The notes beneath the pieces were generated by a model, which ran no database searches, was not told where the DNA came from, and saw only the letters and a list, made by a program, of their open reading frames with translations. The position numbers were made by a program, and so were the translations under genes. A stretch of DNA of 64,000 nt, taken from Spodoptera frugiperda (taxonomy: Eukaryota > Arthropoda > Insecta > Lepidoptera > Noctuidae). The stretch is from assembly GCF_023101765.2 (NCBI RefSeq), contig NC_064217.1:11071788-11135787 (forward strand), written 5' to 3'. Shown here in pieces: positions 41,967 to 53,400 of this stretch (positions are counted from its first letter, which is position 1; each line of letters opens with the position of its first letter).

Positions 41967-42095
41967 ATGGCGTATCGACTGCTACCTGAGATCCTCGCTG
42001 CCATAAATAAATATCGACGCAGAGGGTTACCGGCCTCCTTTTGGATACTCAATCGACTGGAAGCTGAAACACATGAACAAAGTACTCGTGTTTAA
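41967..42095 (+). CDS. Conserved 42-codon small ORF, copy 2
   Basis: Same frame as 41471-41599 with ATG at 41967 and TAA at 42093-42095. It differs by Glu for Ala at residue 8 and one silent change at residue 41. The upstream AAAACATGG context is kept. Function unknown; expression evidence would be needed to treat it as a gene. Confidence 0.25.
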   Translation: MAYRLLPEILAAINKYRRRGLPASFWILNRLEAETHEQSTRV

Positions 42096-42194
42096 TTCCA
42101 TACAATGAAAGAGTTATTTGAGCATTTATGAGTATTTATTTGTTGAATACTGTTATTTCTATATTGATATGACACTTAAACTCGTTAAATATTT

Positions 42195-42430
42195 ATTATG
42201 GTATAAGCTGGTAAACGAGTAGAAGTATAGGTTAGCAATCGCCGCCGCCCATGGACACCCGAAACACCAAAGGTGTTACAAGTGCGTTGCCAGCCTTAGG
42301 GGTTAGGTATTTAAGGGTTGTTGGGGAATCGGAGATTAAGGAGATTAGAAAGGGAGGTAATTGCGCCTCCGGTAACCTCTCTCACACAACGAAACACAAC
42401 GCAAGCGTTGTTCACGTCGGTTTTCTGTGA
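42195..42430 (+). repeat. Interspersed repeat C copy
   Basis: It has TATAAGCTGGTAAACGAGTA, GGTTAGCAATCGCCGCCGCC, ATGGACACCCGAAACACC, TACAAGTGCGTTGCCAGC, GGCAATCGGAGATTAAGG-like sequence, GCCTCCGGTAACCTC, AACACAACGCAAGCGTTGTT and CACGTCGGTTTTCTGTGA, where it stops. Confidence 0.8.
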
Positions 42431-43914
42431 AATTTCACACGATATATTTAAACTGTCTTCTATTTCTTGCTAGACATAAAGTCACATTGGTCAAATGGTT
42501 GTCAAACATAAACTAATTTTTCAAACCTTTCAAATGACATCCTATAGGAAAAGTTAATTGGCTCAATCACACAAAAAAATACTTACGTAAGTAACATTAA
42601 TATAAGTACACCGCTACCTACCTCTTCGTAGAATAAACAAAACTCATATTTTATTTCTCCTAAGCATAAAGTCTTAACAACAATATTCCAGAAATTGAAT
42701 ATAACAAAAGCAGTAAGTTGTGTCACGAATAAAATAGCTGTTTACTGGAAACGTATCCAATCATCGTGTTAAGAGAAATGGCGGAGTAATTCCCCGAAAC
42801 AATACATAAGGAATGATGATTGAATGTTTGTCAGCCGACTGGGAACGCGCACTCGATTACTGCTCGATACCGTAACGATTCTACTCTTTATGGGTTTTTA
42901 TATTTCTATTATATATAGATATATTTTCTTGGTTTTATCATATTAACTTATACTCTTATTTTGTTAAAAAATACTTTTGTTGCATTAGTTCCAAAGATTA
43001 CTTCTAAGTTAACCCAAAGTACTCATAATTAAAGTGGAATAGAAAGGTTGTGGTATGTGCAATTAACCAAAAAAAAATATTATTTACTCTTTAAATACAA
43101 GTTAAAAAAGGAGCGCATTACTTGTTTAGTTAAAAATAGTAGACTTTAAGGTAATTAATCATGATATTGTATTCGCTAACTAAACTAACTTACAATTAAA
43201 CAATTAAAAACCTTAAACTAAACTACCTAGCGAGCAATTAAAGCGTCCATAATCCTTTGTAACTAGAAACATAATCCTTTATTCTTTAAATATGTATAAA
43301 TACTGTTTGAAAACGTGTAAAAAACGAATATTTAGAATAGTTAAGATACAACTAAAGGAAATAACAACTATTTTCTTTACCAACTTACTATTATTTATAA
43401 AAATACCTGAATACAATTTAAAACACCTAAGAAACTATACTTTACTTAAAATAATGGAAAAAAAGTGTTTAAAGTAAATTAAATATTGATGATTTATAAA
43501 ATAGGTGTTTGGATACAATTATATTAGTGTCGGGTAAAGTGAAATCGATCGCCGTAGTGCGCATGACGGTGACGCGATGCGGCCCTGACGTACACACAAC
43601 TGTACATAAGGATTATGTACTAAATAAAGTCGAAAGCGCTCGATAGTTCTTTCAGACATCATTCTATGTATGGTCTAGATTCTCTTTGAGGTTAAGTTTG
43701 TTTTTTAACTAACAGTTTTAGACTGTTGCAGTTAACTTAGCTCAGTTGGTAAATGTATTTAATTCGTTCTGTTTGGATCCTTATTAGGAATGCGTTTGTC
43801 TTTTAGGTACATTTTGTTAAATATTAATGAATAGTTTTTTTTTAAATATAAAATGTTCTTTTTTTTTGAAGAAAACGTATTAAATGAAAATAATAAGACA
43901 GACGGTGAATTAAA
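42431..43914. other. No gene seen; one CpG patch
   Basis: At 43545-43605 a CpG-rich patch (GATCGCCGTAGTGCGCATGA, GGTGACGCGATGCGGCCCTG) stands out from AT-rich DNA and may be regulatory. The 61-codon frame at 43292-43477 is K/L/F-rich noise. Confidence 0.45.
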
Positions 43915-44055
43915 ACATCGTGAGTAAACCTGGGCTTATAAGTTTGAAATCGCCAACCGCATTGATCAAGCGCGGTGATTAATGCTTAAACATTTTCCAT
44001 GCAAAAAGAGGCTTTGGTCAGTAGAGGCTTATAACAAGCTGTTGATGTGATGTGA
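43915..44055 (+). repeat. tRNA-derived SINE (family B), 3' part
   Basis: It has AAAACATCGTGAGTAAACCT, GGGCTTATAAGTTTGAAATC, GCCAACCGCATTGATCAAGC, GCGGTGATTAATGCTTAAAC, AGTAGAGGCTTATAACAAGC and TGTTGATGTGATG, in the order seen at 33399-33695. The head is missing. Confidence 0.75.
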
Positions 44056-44396
44056 AATTAATTAAACTAGTTCCCTTAGCTAAGCTATCTTCAAAGTGTT
44101 TTGGTGTGATTGAATAGTATAACCGCTGTATCCGGTCTTCCTAAGAAAAGACACCTAGTTAGCATGTAACTGAAACTACAGAAGGTTTCATACATATATT
44201 TACTTCAGGAGTATTATGTGTAAATTCCAGTACAATCATCGAAATAATCTTATTGTATCAATATCTGAAACGTGCACACCTACATATGCTGATACCATAA
44301 ACCGTTGATAGCGTAATCTTAATGCCTTCTAATCTTTACTTTATATTTTTCAGTAATATTACATCAGTTATACTACATAGTAAATTAAATGTTTAT
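44056..44396. other. No gene seen
   Basis: AT-rich, nothing recognised. Confidence 0.5.
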
Positions 44397-44615
44397 ATTA
44401 TAACTTTCGTGAGACATACTAAATTATTTATTATGTTTGTCGGCTTACTCACGTAACTATTTGACGAAATACAGGACTAGTTATATGCTAGACTCTCATA
44501 TTCGTGAGCAGCATTCCGATTCATATCCTCACACGACGCAGCGCTAACTTGAGCCTCAAACATGGCTTGAAACTGGTCAAGTTACTTGTCGAAAAAAACG
44601 TAGTAAATATATTCT
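44397..44615. mobile_element. MITE, GTGAGACATACTAAATT family (type Y)
   Basis: It has ATTATAACTTTCGTGAGACA, TACTAAATTATTTATTATG, TCGGCTTACTCACGTAAC, the middle TCCTCACACGACGCAGCGC and the right side AACATGGCTTGAAACTGGTC with GTTACTTGTCG. The subterminal block differs from type X (TTATGTTATCGGCTTACTC against ATCACGGTTTACTC). Confidence 0.6.
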
Positions 44616-46349
44616 TGTTCGGTTTATGTTTTGATATGAAGGCCCAAATTATTTAAGTATGTTTTTTAAATGTCATTTATTTACATGAGTATGCAAGAAC
44701 TTGAATAACAAACAAAAATATGAAAAGAAACTCCAAAGCATCAAAATACAAGTCCGCATCACTGTCACTGTGGAATGTTCCCAGAACGCTGAAGTACTTT
44801 AATTTAAGTGAAAATAAATGTATACTTAAATACGTTTTTGCAACTAAATATCTTATATCTTACAGCCGTACCAATAAACATTTAGTTATTTGTTTCATTT
44901 CATCTTAATGACTAACAAAAATAGTGATTCTTGTTTAAGACACGTAATAAAGGTAGGTAATAGAAAATTTTCAAGAAAAAAAAACGTAAGGCTACTTTCC
45001 TTAACGACGTCATTATAATCAATTAACATTATTATGAAACCATAATATTATAAATATAGTTAATAATTACAAAAGTGTTTACCATGATGACTTTGTATGA
45101 TGAATCATTATATCACACCAGTATAACATGAGTCTTTTAAACAAAGATGTAATTGCAATGCGTAGGTCAAATTATATTGGTTTATAACCATAACTCGAAG
45201 TAATGTTCAACAATAAGTTTCAAGGAGGATTATCATAAATTTCGCTTCTAATATCATTTTCTTGCTTATAGAAGATAAAACAAAATATACGTGAGCTAAC
45301 TCGAAATGATTTGTAATAATAAAATCCTTCCATAATCTAAAGGATAGGCCAAAGATAACCCACAAAAAAATATCCGATAGGTTTCCTTGGAATAAATATA
45401 CAAGATTTTGAACTTTATCACAACGGAAATAAGGTTCTAAATAAAGTAAAATTAAAAGAAAAGCAGGCTTTGCCCGTAGACGACGGTAAAAAATGAACTC
45501 TGGACTTTGTAGTCTGTTTTCCGATCGATCAGTGACCGCGTAGCGCGTAGCAACTTCGTAGCGCCAAACGTGCTACGAAACGGAATATGTACTACTTATA
45601 CATATGTATATTAGTATATAATCTATATTTCTATTATATTTCTTATTCATTTTGTATAAAAAGAACGTAGTGTGATAGTATTAAAGGATAATTTCATTTA
45701 TTTAAAAATTATATCTAAAACTTTTAATTTTTCATGTTTTTTTTTTTTCAGGTAATTTTATTATGTAAATGTAATACATTTAAGTTGTGTAACACTGCAG
45801 ATAATTTTCGTAGCACTTTCGTAAGCATTGTGTGCTACGAAGGCAATATTTCAGGAGCAATACTTAACAGGATAGCGCAAAATAATTTAATATCAAAAAT
45901 ATCTATGAAACAATACTTGATAATAAATATAAGATTTTAAATTATAGAAAGGATGACCACTCATAAAAATCAACTTGTAATAATTTAATCGAAGTGTTCA
46001 ATCGCAAAATCTGAAGTTGTTAATCTTTCTTTTGTTTCACACATTGTTTACACATACATTTCATGTTATCGACAGAAAGATAGACTTCTAATTCTTAAAA
46101 AAAATACTATTTAAAATATTAAACCACATTTCAAAATAAAATCTCAAAATTATTTCTAGTTACAAATCGTAAACAACTTTCATTTTTGCAAATTGGTTGC
46201 AATGCAATAAATAACCCTTGCATGTCATGTTTTAAAGCTAAGTGACCTGCTTTCACAACTACACACAAACCAGTTACCATCATTCTTAAAAAATATTTTA
46301 TAAATGCTTAGTAAATTATTTATTTATACCATCTTAGATGCAATACATA
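44616..46349. other. No gene seen; inverted GTAGC words
   Basis: Near 45540-45590 CGCGTAGCGCGTAGCAACTT, CGTAGCGCC and GTGCTACGAAAC form a loose inverted-repeat cluster, echoed by TTCGTAGCACTTTCG and TGTGCTACGAAGG at 45807-45842. It may be a decayed TIR element spanning about 45535-45845. The 62- and 68-codon frames at 44720-44908 and 45734-45940 have no motif. Confidence 0.4.
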
Positions 46350-46503
46350 TCCGGAACTGCGGAATATCTAGTGGGTTTACCGGGACTCCGGCTCGAATAG
46401 CAGGAGTAGGAACGGGGTGGTTTTTAGTCAGTAAAAGTCTGACACTTCCTTTTGCCTCGCCCAAGGCGGGAGAAATCAGTGGATGATGTTCCCTCTTAAA
46501 AAA
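46350..46503 (+). repeat. R1-type LINE/SINE 3' tail copy
   Basis: Well preserved: CGGAACTGCGGAATATCTAG, GGTTTACCGGGACTCCGGC, AGCAGGAGTAGGAACGGGGT, GTCAGTAAAAGTCTGACACT, CAAGGCGGGAGAAATCAGTG and GATGATGTTCCCTCTTAAAA. The 60-codon frame at 46304-46486 is read out of it. Confidence 0.85.
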
Positions 46504-47289
46504 AGCTGCATTACATGTTAAAATGAAAACAATAATAAGAATATGTTAACAATTATTGATTAAGTCAATATGTATCTACTAATTTTAAAAGTAATAAATA
46601 TTGTCTATAGTCTAGACGTTCGCCTAATTTATGACGATAAGAGTAATCGACATGGCCTCGATTTCATTCATAACCAAATTACTAATGAATATACACTGAT
46701 ACTTGCAAAATTAAAGATATACCTACTTATATTTTATGGGATCAAATGGAAAAGATGGATCTCTTGATGGTATAGTTATCAGCACCGCAGCAACAGTAAT
46801 CTATACCAATATTTGACCAAAGAATTATAAAGAAGTTTATAACATGTTTTACACTACTATAAAATCAATTGCCATTGAATAAAGGGCCATACATCAGAGT
46901 CTTCGGTCCAGTTACTCTTTAAAACCAAACCCTCAACAATTCGTTTGACTAAGCATCAATTCGAGACCTTTAATTCTGAAAGAACACCTACAATCACTAG
47001 ATATTAAAATTATTCCTGTTACAGACTTATTTCATTCACATAAATATAGCAAATATTGCACAATGAAAATAACAGTAACATAAAAAGCACCTTAATTTTA
47101 TATGTATTTCCAATTATATAGATAACCACAGCATGCATATAATACTAAGTTAATAACACAAAAAATACAAACTAAAATACGAATAAAAAACAGTAAAAAA
47201 TTAAGAAAACCGGAATATATTGCCAATCTCAAGCTAAAGTATGTCTCTCACTCTGAATATTCTCAGAAACTTAGTATCCAAGTAACTAT
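46504..47289. other. No gene seen
   Basis: AT-rich; the 65-codon frame at 46570-46767 has no recognisable feature. Confidence 0.5.
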
Positions 47290-47370
47290 TGTACATTTTT
47301 ACACACATTAACTGCCATAATGTGCAGGTCTACCTCTGCCTACCCCTTCAGGGATAAAAGACATAACGTT
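47290..47370 (+). repeat. tRNA-derived SINE (family A), 3' part
   Basis: It has ACTGCCATAATGTGCAGGTC, TACCCCTTCAGGGATAAAAG and ACATAACGTTACATG, the family 3' end. Confidence 0.65.
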
Positions 47371-47820
47371 ACATGTAAATTGTTATAACAAATCATTTAC
47401 TATACTAATAAACATATACTAATACTTATACATATTATACCGATACAGTTGACAAGATACATCTGACAAAGCGACACGTGTTGCACCCGATAACTGCAGA
47501 TAAGGCGAGATCACATTGTACACTCGTCATCGCGTCATTGAAGTTGTAATAAACAACTGTTTATGAATGTCTACTGGTATGTCACGTGCATTAGTTATAT
47601 GTAGTCTCCTAATTAATTTCATGATGTAGATTCACTTGTGTTACGAGGTAATAAGAAAATCTATGCAGTCATCATTGTTATTTTTGGTGTTATACTTGAA
47701 AACATAATTTGTATAATATGTCAAAAATGTCTCCAATTCGCCTGCGACATACGTAAATGCTCCTAATAGAGGTTTTCTAAAGAATATAGGTACCTAGTAA
47801 GTATGTTCAGATCTATGTCT
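47371..47820. other. No gene seen
   Basis: Mildly CpG-containing at 47470-47540 (CACCCGATAACTGCAG, TCGTCATCGCGTCATTG) but without a frame or known motif. Confidence 0.45.
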
Positions 47821-47824
47821 TCAG

Positions 47825-48270
47825 TCTATTATATCACACAATGTTATAAATGTAAAAGATTATTTGTTTGCACGTTTGTCCGTCAATCACGCTGAAAAAG
47901 ATTTTGAAGAAATTTGGTAAACAGATAGTGTAAGAGCCGACTTCTCGACTCGCCTTGGGCGAGGCTAGTGTCAGATTCTTACTGACTAAAAACCACCCTG
48001 TTATGCTAACCCGCTAGGTAGTCCGCAGCTCCGGATCAGCCCTACTGGGCCCTATCTGTGGTGGTCTGATGGTTCCTTGAAGCATCCAGGGTAAGAGCCG
48101 ATTATATCACACCTAATATTATAAATGTAAAAGTTTGTTTGTTTGTTTGCACGTTTGTCTGTCAACCATGCTTGAAACTACTAAACGGATTTTGATGAAA
48201 TTTGGTATACAGACAGTATATAAGTCGACTTAAGTAGTAGGATACTTTTTATATCACGGGAGCGTCTTGA
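47825..48270 (+). mobile_element. Head-to-tail Helitron-like copies split by a tail copy
   Basis: The opening TTATATCACACAATGTTATA, TTGCACGTTTGTCCGTCAAT and AATTTGGTAAACAGATAG (47829-47930) is repeated as TTATATCACACCTAATATTA, TTGCACGTTTGTCTGTCAAC, AATTTGGTATACAGACAG and TTTTTATATCACGGGAGCG at 48102-48262. The first copy is cut at the site where the LINE-tail copy 47941-48090 is inserted. Lepidopteran sequences of this type often end in a GC hairpin and CTAGT, but that end is not preserved here. Confidence 0.55.
47941..48090 (-). mobile_element. R1-type tail copy with 11-bp target duplication
   Basis: GTAAGAGCCGA occurs at 47930-47940 and again at 48091-48101, bracketing the insert. On the - strand the insert reads GGATGCTTCAAGGAACCATC, AGACCACCACAGATAGGGCC, GGGCTGATCCGGAGCTGCGG, TAGTCAGTAAGAATCTGAC and GGCGAGTCGAGAAG, with no A-run at the 3' end. 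The internal ACCGGGGCTCCGG segment is largely deleted. Confidence 0.75.
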
Positions 48271-48299
48271 GCGAAGTTTTCTGCATTTAATGAATACAA

Positions 48300-48430
48300 A
48301 AGAAACTTCTCTCACTGACTGACTGACTTATAAACCTTAACATTCCAATGGTCGTATGCATTTGGCATTAGGTCACGAAAATAATCTTCTTTCGGTTTTA
48401 AAAATCATGAAGGTGTAAATTCACATAACG
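48300..48430 (-). repeat. Antisense relative of 15930-16245
   Basis: It has CTCTCACTGACTGACTGACT, AACATTCCAATGGTCGTATG, TTAGGTCACGAAAATAATC and AAAATCATGAAGGTGTAAAT, the reverse complement of the word order at 16060-16230. Confidence 0.45.
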
Positions 48431-48445
48431 AACTAAAACGTTTAT

Positions 48446-51400
48446 TCCAAGTATATTTCACAATTAGTCAGTAATATAAAATAAACCTTAAATGAAATCC
48501 CAAAAACATAATGATTTGTAAGTCGTCATAAATTCTATGATACTGCAATAGCTTAGTCACAAACTATCATAAAGATTGATATCACTTTTGATATTCCCCA
48601 AAGTAGTATTATGGTGGCTACATCCCTTCCCATCAGTTATATAATGTACAAGTCCCATAGGAACGAGTCTATTGCCATACATCGGTCGTATCTTTAAGAC
48701 TACTTACGGCTAAGCCTATAACTTCATGCTAAACAGTCACTCTAATGCACACCAGGTTAACAAGGTACTCATAACCCAACAAACTATATTAGGCACATGC
48801 TTTTTATGTGTAATAGATTTCCGAAAGACGTTTTTTTAAAAATCTGATCCATACTAGGATTTTTCCTATGTTGTGGGTGAGTTTACAAACATACAATTTT
48901 ACATACACATGACACCCAGACACGAAACAACAATTTGTGGATCACAAAGAGTTACTCCCACTACATGTTGCACGGCAGTTAATTGCCCAACCACCGTAAA
49001 TTCAAAGATTTGAAGAAAGAAGAATTTACTACCAAATACAATTTGATCTCTGGTACAGTCAATGAACGCCTAAAAAAGTAACAAAAGGATCCTCAATTTC
49101 TACATACACCCACAGACATAATCTTATCTGGCAATTACTCGATTGAAACCATACCCGACATCTCAGCGCTATGACGTCATTACAACGCGATCACCCACAA
49201 AATCCCATGACTCATGTGTACAATGTTAGCCTTCAGATGTTTTGATGTTTTGAATCAAATTCCACGTAGCGATGCATCATGCAGCGTTCCCGGGAAATTA
49301 GACTTACTTGTGTTTACGTCAGGGTGCAGATTAGGAAGGCAAAGTTTTATATAGGTAGGTAATGATGATATATAATGTAACGATAGATTTTTGTTATGTA
49401 CAGCTGTAGAAGCTTAACGCTATGTCTTACTTATATGCGGTTTTTCGGTATGTATAACTGTATAATCTAAACTATGGTAAAGCACTATTAACTAGTACTA
49501 ACCATACAATTTCTCATGAGAAAATGCTATTTACAAATACAGTAACATTATGGGTGAAATTTATTTAACATACCGATTTAAACGAGAAACTCACCTCACT
49601 CAAATTACTCACTTTTCAAATTATTGGGAGCAGGTTGATGAAATATAACATTTTAATAAACATACTGGAAAGTTATAAAACCTTTTCTTCTAGGTATAAA
49701 CTTATACGGCTTATGGGATTAACTACTTACATTAGCTGCCAATTTACTTAACGGTGACTTAGATTTGCTATGCTATAACTCTTTTTGCCTTGCATTTAAT
49801 ATCTTAATTACGGAACTGATTAAATATAATAATATAATAGATGATGTAATTACATATTACGTGAAGTCTTCATCGTTAAATATATGTAATCAGTATAATC
49901 CTTTATTACGACGAAGCACAAAGTATATAAACCCAGTAATTGTCATATTTAAATATAGTTTACATTAAATATAATAGATAAGCTTAATGAAATATTTTAT
50001 AGGTATTTCCTGTCAAGTTAAAGATTTGAATACGTATTTATTTGCAATATCACTCGAAATGGGTATTGATGCGAATCTTCTGTGTGTAATTATGATAAAT
50101 GTGTTTTTAAACATAGTAATAACAATCATATGAAGTTTCTCCGAAGGTGCAAGTGGAGTGGCTAAGGAGTTGTGACACCCACACTGTTTTGTAATGGCGT
50201 AGCCATGTTGTGTGTTTTATGTTGTACGCTTTGTACTGTTTCTTGAAAAAAATATATAGATTTTCTTTAAATGATATAATGTAATAATAGATATTAATAT
50301 GTATATGTAACATACTTTTATATAGACGAAATTTTGATTTGAATTTACAATTTAATACGCCCAATTTTATCTGTATTTTTATGTACTTAGTTAGATTAGC
50401 AAATATAAAAAGAGCATTGACACCTTATTGTCACCATCTTGATTCTAACATGTTCGACTATAATATTTTTTACTTAAAGCCAACAAGAGTCGTAATTCAA
50501 TCGATAATTGTAATAAGATTAGAAGTCGACTCGATGCTTTGAAGAAACACATTTATTCCTAAGCTAAACCAGAGTAGATACATTAAGTGGATTAAGTACT
50601 GGAATTTATAGACAAGATGCTATAACTATTTAAGCTTAGACGTCTTAATAAACTTAATTTAGTATTTACCGTCTGCCGGCGTCTGATACTTGGGTTCTGT
50701 ACGAGAATTTATCTCCTAGATATATAGAACCTTATTGATTTTACTTTATCTGTGTATGTGTTAGTTTCGACTAAGAAGTTTTGTAGTGTACAAGTTTCGA
50801 CTAAGGAGTCTAGGTGTCGGTCCAATCGATTATAGAAGTATTGTTAGTTTAGTATTAGGGTATTTTATAGGTAACCTTCAACACAGTCCAAATGTATGTA
50901 TTAGAATGTACAATGAATGATCTAATCATTATTATTTTAATTCTTTTACCTCGTCTTTTATTAAAACTTATCCTCTTGGATTAACCACTGTATGAGACTT
51001 CCTGCTGTTTATGTTTCTGCATAATAGGGTAGATGACTAATTTTTATTTTAATGTCCGTCTTGTAAATTATTTTAAAACATTAGACACGTATTTTTTATT
51101 TTCTTACGGAAATATATTGTAGTTACGACGATATGTTCATTTGAAATATCAGTCAGTCCTAGGTACGTTTTATACGTGGAAATGACATATTTACTCCCAC
51201 TTTTAAACTTTGATACGTTTTATCTAAACATGTCTAATGTTTTTTCGTTACCTAACTGACGGAATAATTAGATTTTTAATTTTCATACCCTGTCATCATC
51301 CCTATTTTGGTATCTGATCATCGATCAACATGGCTTGTCCATTACAAGTATAGCTTTCAGATTTTAAACGCTATATTAGTGATCTTAGTTCCCAGAGATT

Positions 51401-51590
51401 TTTCAGCAGTAGACTTCTGCTGGGTGATTATAATAATGTGTCTTATTTGCCATCCATCACGATAAGACCGTTGGTTTCAGCCCCAATTATTCTGAAACAT
51501 TACATAACAAATATCCTTTTTCAAATATTCTAAGTAACGACCTTAAAACATAATTTTAAATGCAAATACAAGGTGTAACATTATACAAGG
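48446..51590. other. No gene seen over 3 kb
   Basis: AT-rich DNA. The 67- and 85-codon frames at 49765-49968 (+), 50107-50364 (-) and 50339-50542 (+) are I/Y/N/K-rich and overlap each other; none has a motif. A repeated GTTTCGACTAAG pair occurs near 50764 and 50793. A 12-bp repeat CAAGGTGTAA occurs just before 51590. Confidence 0.5.
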
Positions 51591-51804
51591 TGTAAGCGGA
51601 ACGCTCCCGAAAATCACCACAATTTGTTTATGTTTTTATAATTTTAATCGTTTTTGTGTTCGTATTATTCATGCAATATTAAAATTCAGCATTAGATTAC
51701 AACTATTATTACTTGAAATAAACATTGAATTCTTTATTATTTTTTAAATAACACACGTTTTTTACCGTCCCCTGTTTGCGCCGTTTGGGAGCGTTCCGCT
51801 TACA
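51591..51804. mobile_element. TIR MITE with TGTAAGCGGAACGCTCCC ends
   Basis: The first 18 bp TGTAAGCGGAACGCTCCC and last 18 bp GGGAGCGTTCCGCTTACA are perfect inverted repeats. Length is 214 bp. The interior (TTTTATAATTTTAATCGTTT, GTATTATTCATGCAATAT) recurs at 36475-36597. No target duplication is obvious, so the superfamily is undetermined. Confidence 0.85.
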
Positions 51805-52150
51805 TTTTGGCAAGCTCTTCGGTTAAGTAAAGTGAGCGAATCTATCGACCTTCACCATCAACATGGATGTCCATCAAATAATGTAGTTGTACAAACACGC
51901 TGTACTTACTGCGACGTAAATACATAGCAATGTCGACCATGTTTGTCCGTGACGTCACGCCGTATGTACACTGCGACACTTAACTTTGTCCAGATTTTAG
52001 TTGTTCTAGTGTTACTTACTTACTTGTTCTTTTATTGATTTAGTTTAGTTTGGAGTTTGAGATCTTGCAATGGTTACATAACATTGTCGCTTAAAGAAAG
52101 GTGTATAACGTATCCACTTTTCGCCAGTCATGTTATTAGATCCATTGTTG
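51805..52150. other. No gene seen
   Basis: No frame; a CGTGACGTCACGCCG palindromic CRE-like word lies near 51949-51963. Confidence 0.5.
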
Positions 52151-52528
52151 GTGGGCTTTTCCAACAGAGAAGTGTTATGTAGTTATGCTACGAAGATGTA
52201 GTAGCTAAACGAAACTATGTGACCGTTTCCACCGATACTAAGCTTAGCTGTGCGAAGAACATGCGCAACTCGAGTATGCGATGTATCGATAGTAGGGAAA
52301 CCATCCCTAGCACATATTCATAGCATACGTCCACAGCACGCATCCATAGCACGCATCCTTAGCATGCATCCAATAGCACCGTAGCACGCACCTTTCCATA
52401 TAAAAAACATAGCTTAGCTAAGTCCGTTTTCACCAGTGCTAAGCTATGTGTACCAATGAATATGATTGGTGGAAGCCAAATGCATCCACAGCAACGTAGC
52501 ATAACAAATCTCTAGTGAAAAAGCACCT
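52151..52528. mobile_element. TIR MITE, GTGCTTTTCCACCA family, expanded copy
   Basis: The left end is GTGGGCTTTTCCAACAGAGA and the right end TCTCTAGTGAAAAAGCACCT before TA. The interior has TATGCTACGAAGATGTAGTA, ACTATGTGACCGTTTCCACC and GATTGGTGGAAGCCAAATGC. It is longer than its relatives because 52310-52395 holds a run of about 13-bp CATAGCACGCATC-type units. Confidence 0.85.
52310..52395. repeat. Minisatellite inside MITE
   Basis: Imperfect direct repeats such as TAGCACATATTCA, TAGCATACGTCCA, CAGCACGCATCCA, TAGCACGCATCCT, TAGCATGCATCCA and TAGCACGCACC occur in tandem. In the copy at 1525-1845 only one or two such units are present. Confidence 0.8.
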
Positions 52529-53354
52529 TACTAGGTAATTCCTGTTATAAAAGCCAAACTTCGTGTTATTACTGAAAAATAGTAAAATTGAGAACCTAAT
52601 AATAGCTTCCTCATCTTATGATCTAAACGATGCCTTCATAATCGACGAAATTAAGTTAAAATAGTCTTTTTAATCTATAAAACAAAATATATTACAATTT
52701 ATATAGTTTATAATGAGACCACGATAATTTGTTCAATACGTATATTTTTCGCCAGTACCGTTTATAACATTATCAATAAATTGTGACCACAACATGTACC
52801 CAATGAGACAATAACGTTAAAATAGCTTGCTTATCAGTAATTTATCAGTTTTAACACTGATCAACTAAACGTTGACGTAAGCGAGATGTTGCGTAAGATT
52901 ACACTGGAGATGAGCGCTGTGATTGGTCCAGTTTTTGATAACATACAGTTTTCGAGGACGGCGGGAACCTTTATACAGCGCCTTACTTTTTGAGGTGAAA
53001 GACAAGGGAGTGTGTGATTCTTATCTTACCTCTCTAAAACTACCCCAGTGGCCACCTCCAGCACCTGTCCACTCTGAATAAACTAGTTCTAAAGTTGATT
53101 ATGTTATTCACAGAATAAGCTGCGTTGTTTAATTTTGTAGTCTAGTTGAATATATTTAAATAAGCTAATATTTAAACGAAGTTAGAAAGATTGGATGGTT
53201 TTTTAAAAACTATTTTGCGTTTTTATAAATAAGTAGTTATCATTGCTTAGAAACCTGAATTGACTAAACTTTGAGTTTAATCGTAAAATATTGCTTAATC
53301 GAATATTGTGTGCCGTAAAACCATGTTTAAGGATAGAAAATTAATATAACGTCA
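52529..53354. other. No gene seen
   Basis: A decayed antisense scrap of the R1-type tail (GAGGTGAAAGACAAGGGAGT, TTCTTATCTTACCTCTC, AAAACTACCCC) lies near 52993-53046. No plausible frame. Confidence 0.45.
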
Positions 53355-53400
53355 TGTCTTTTTATCCCCGAAGGGGTAAGCAGATATACATATTACAGGC
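53355..53400 (-). repeat. tRNA-derived SINE (family A), 3' scrap
   Basis: ACGTCATGTCTTTTTATCCC and CGAAGGGGTAAGCAGATATA match the reverse complement of the family 3' end. Confidence 0.55.

Larger units (their letters stand above)
41197..42110. repeat. Tandem duplication, about 490-bp unit
   Basis: Unit 1 runs about 41197-41625 and unit 2 about 41681-42110. TGCGCACGCTGCTCATGATG occurs at 41234 and 41718, and AACATGGCGTATCGACTGCT at 41468 and 41964, so the period is 484-496 bp. The MITE-like parts differ by many substitutions and small indels. The last 155 bp or so of each unit is nearly identical, with about three differences. Confidence 0.8.
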
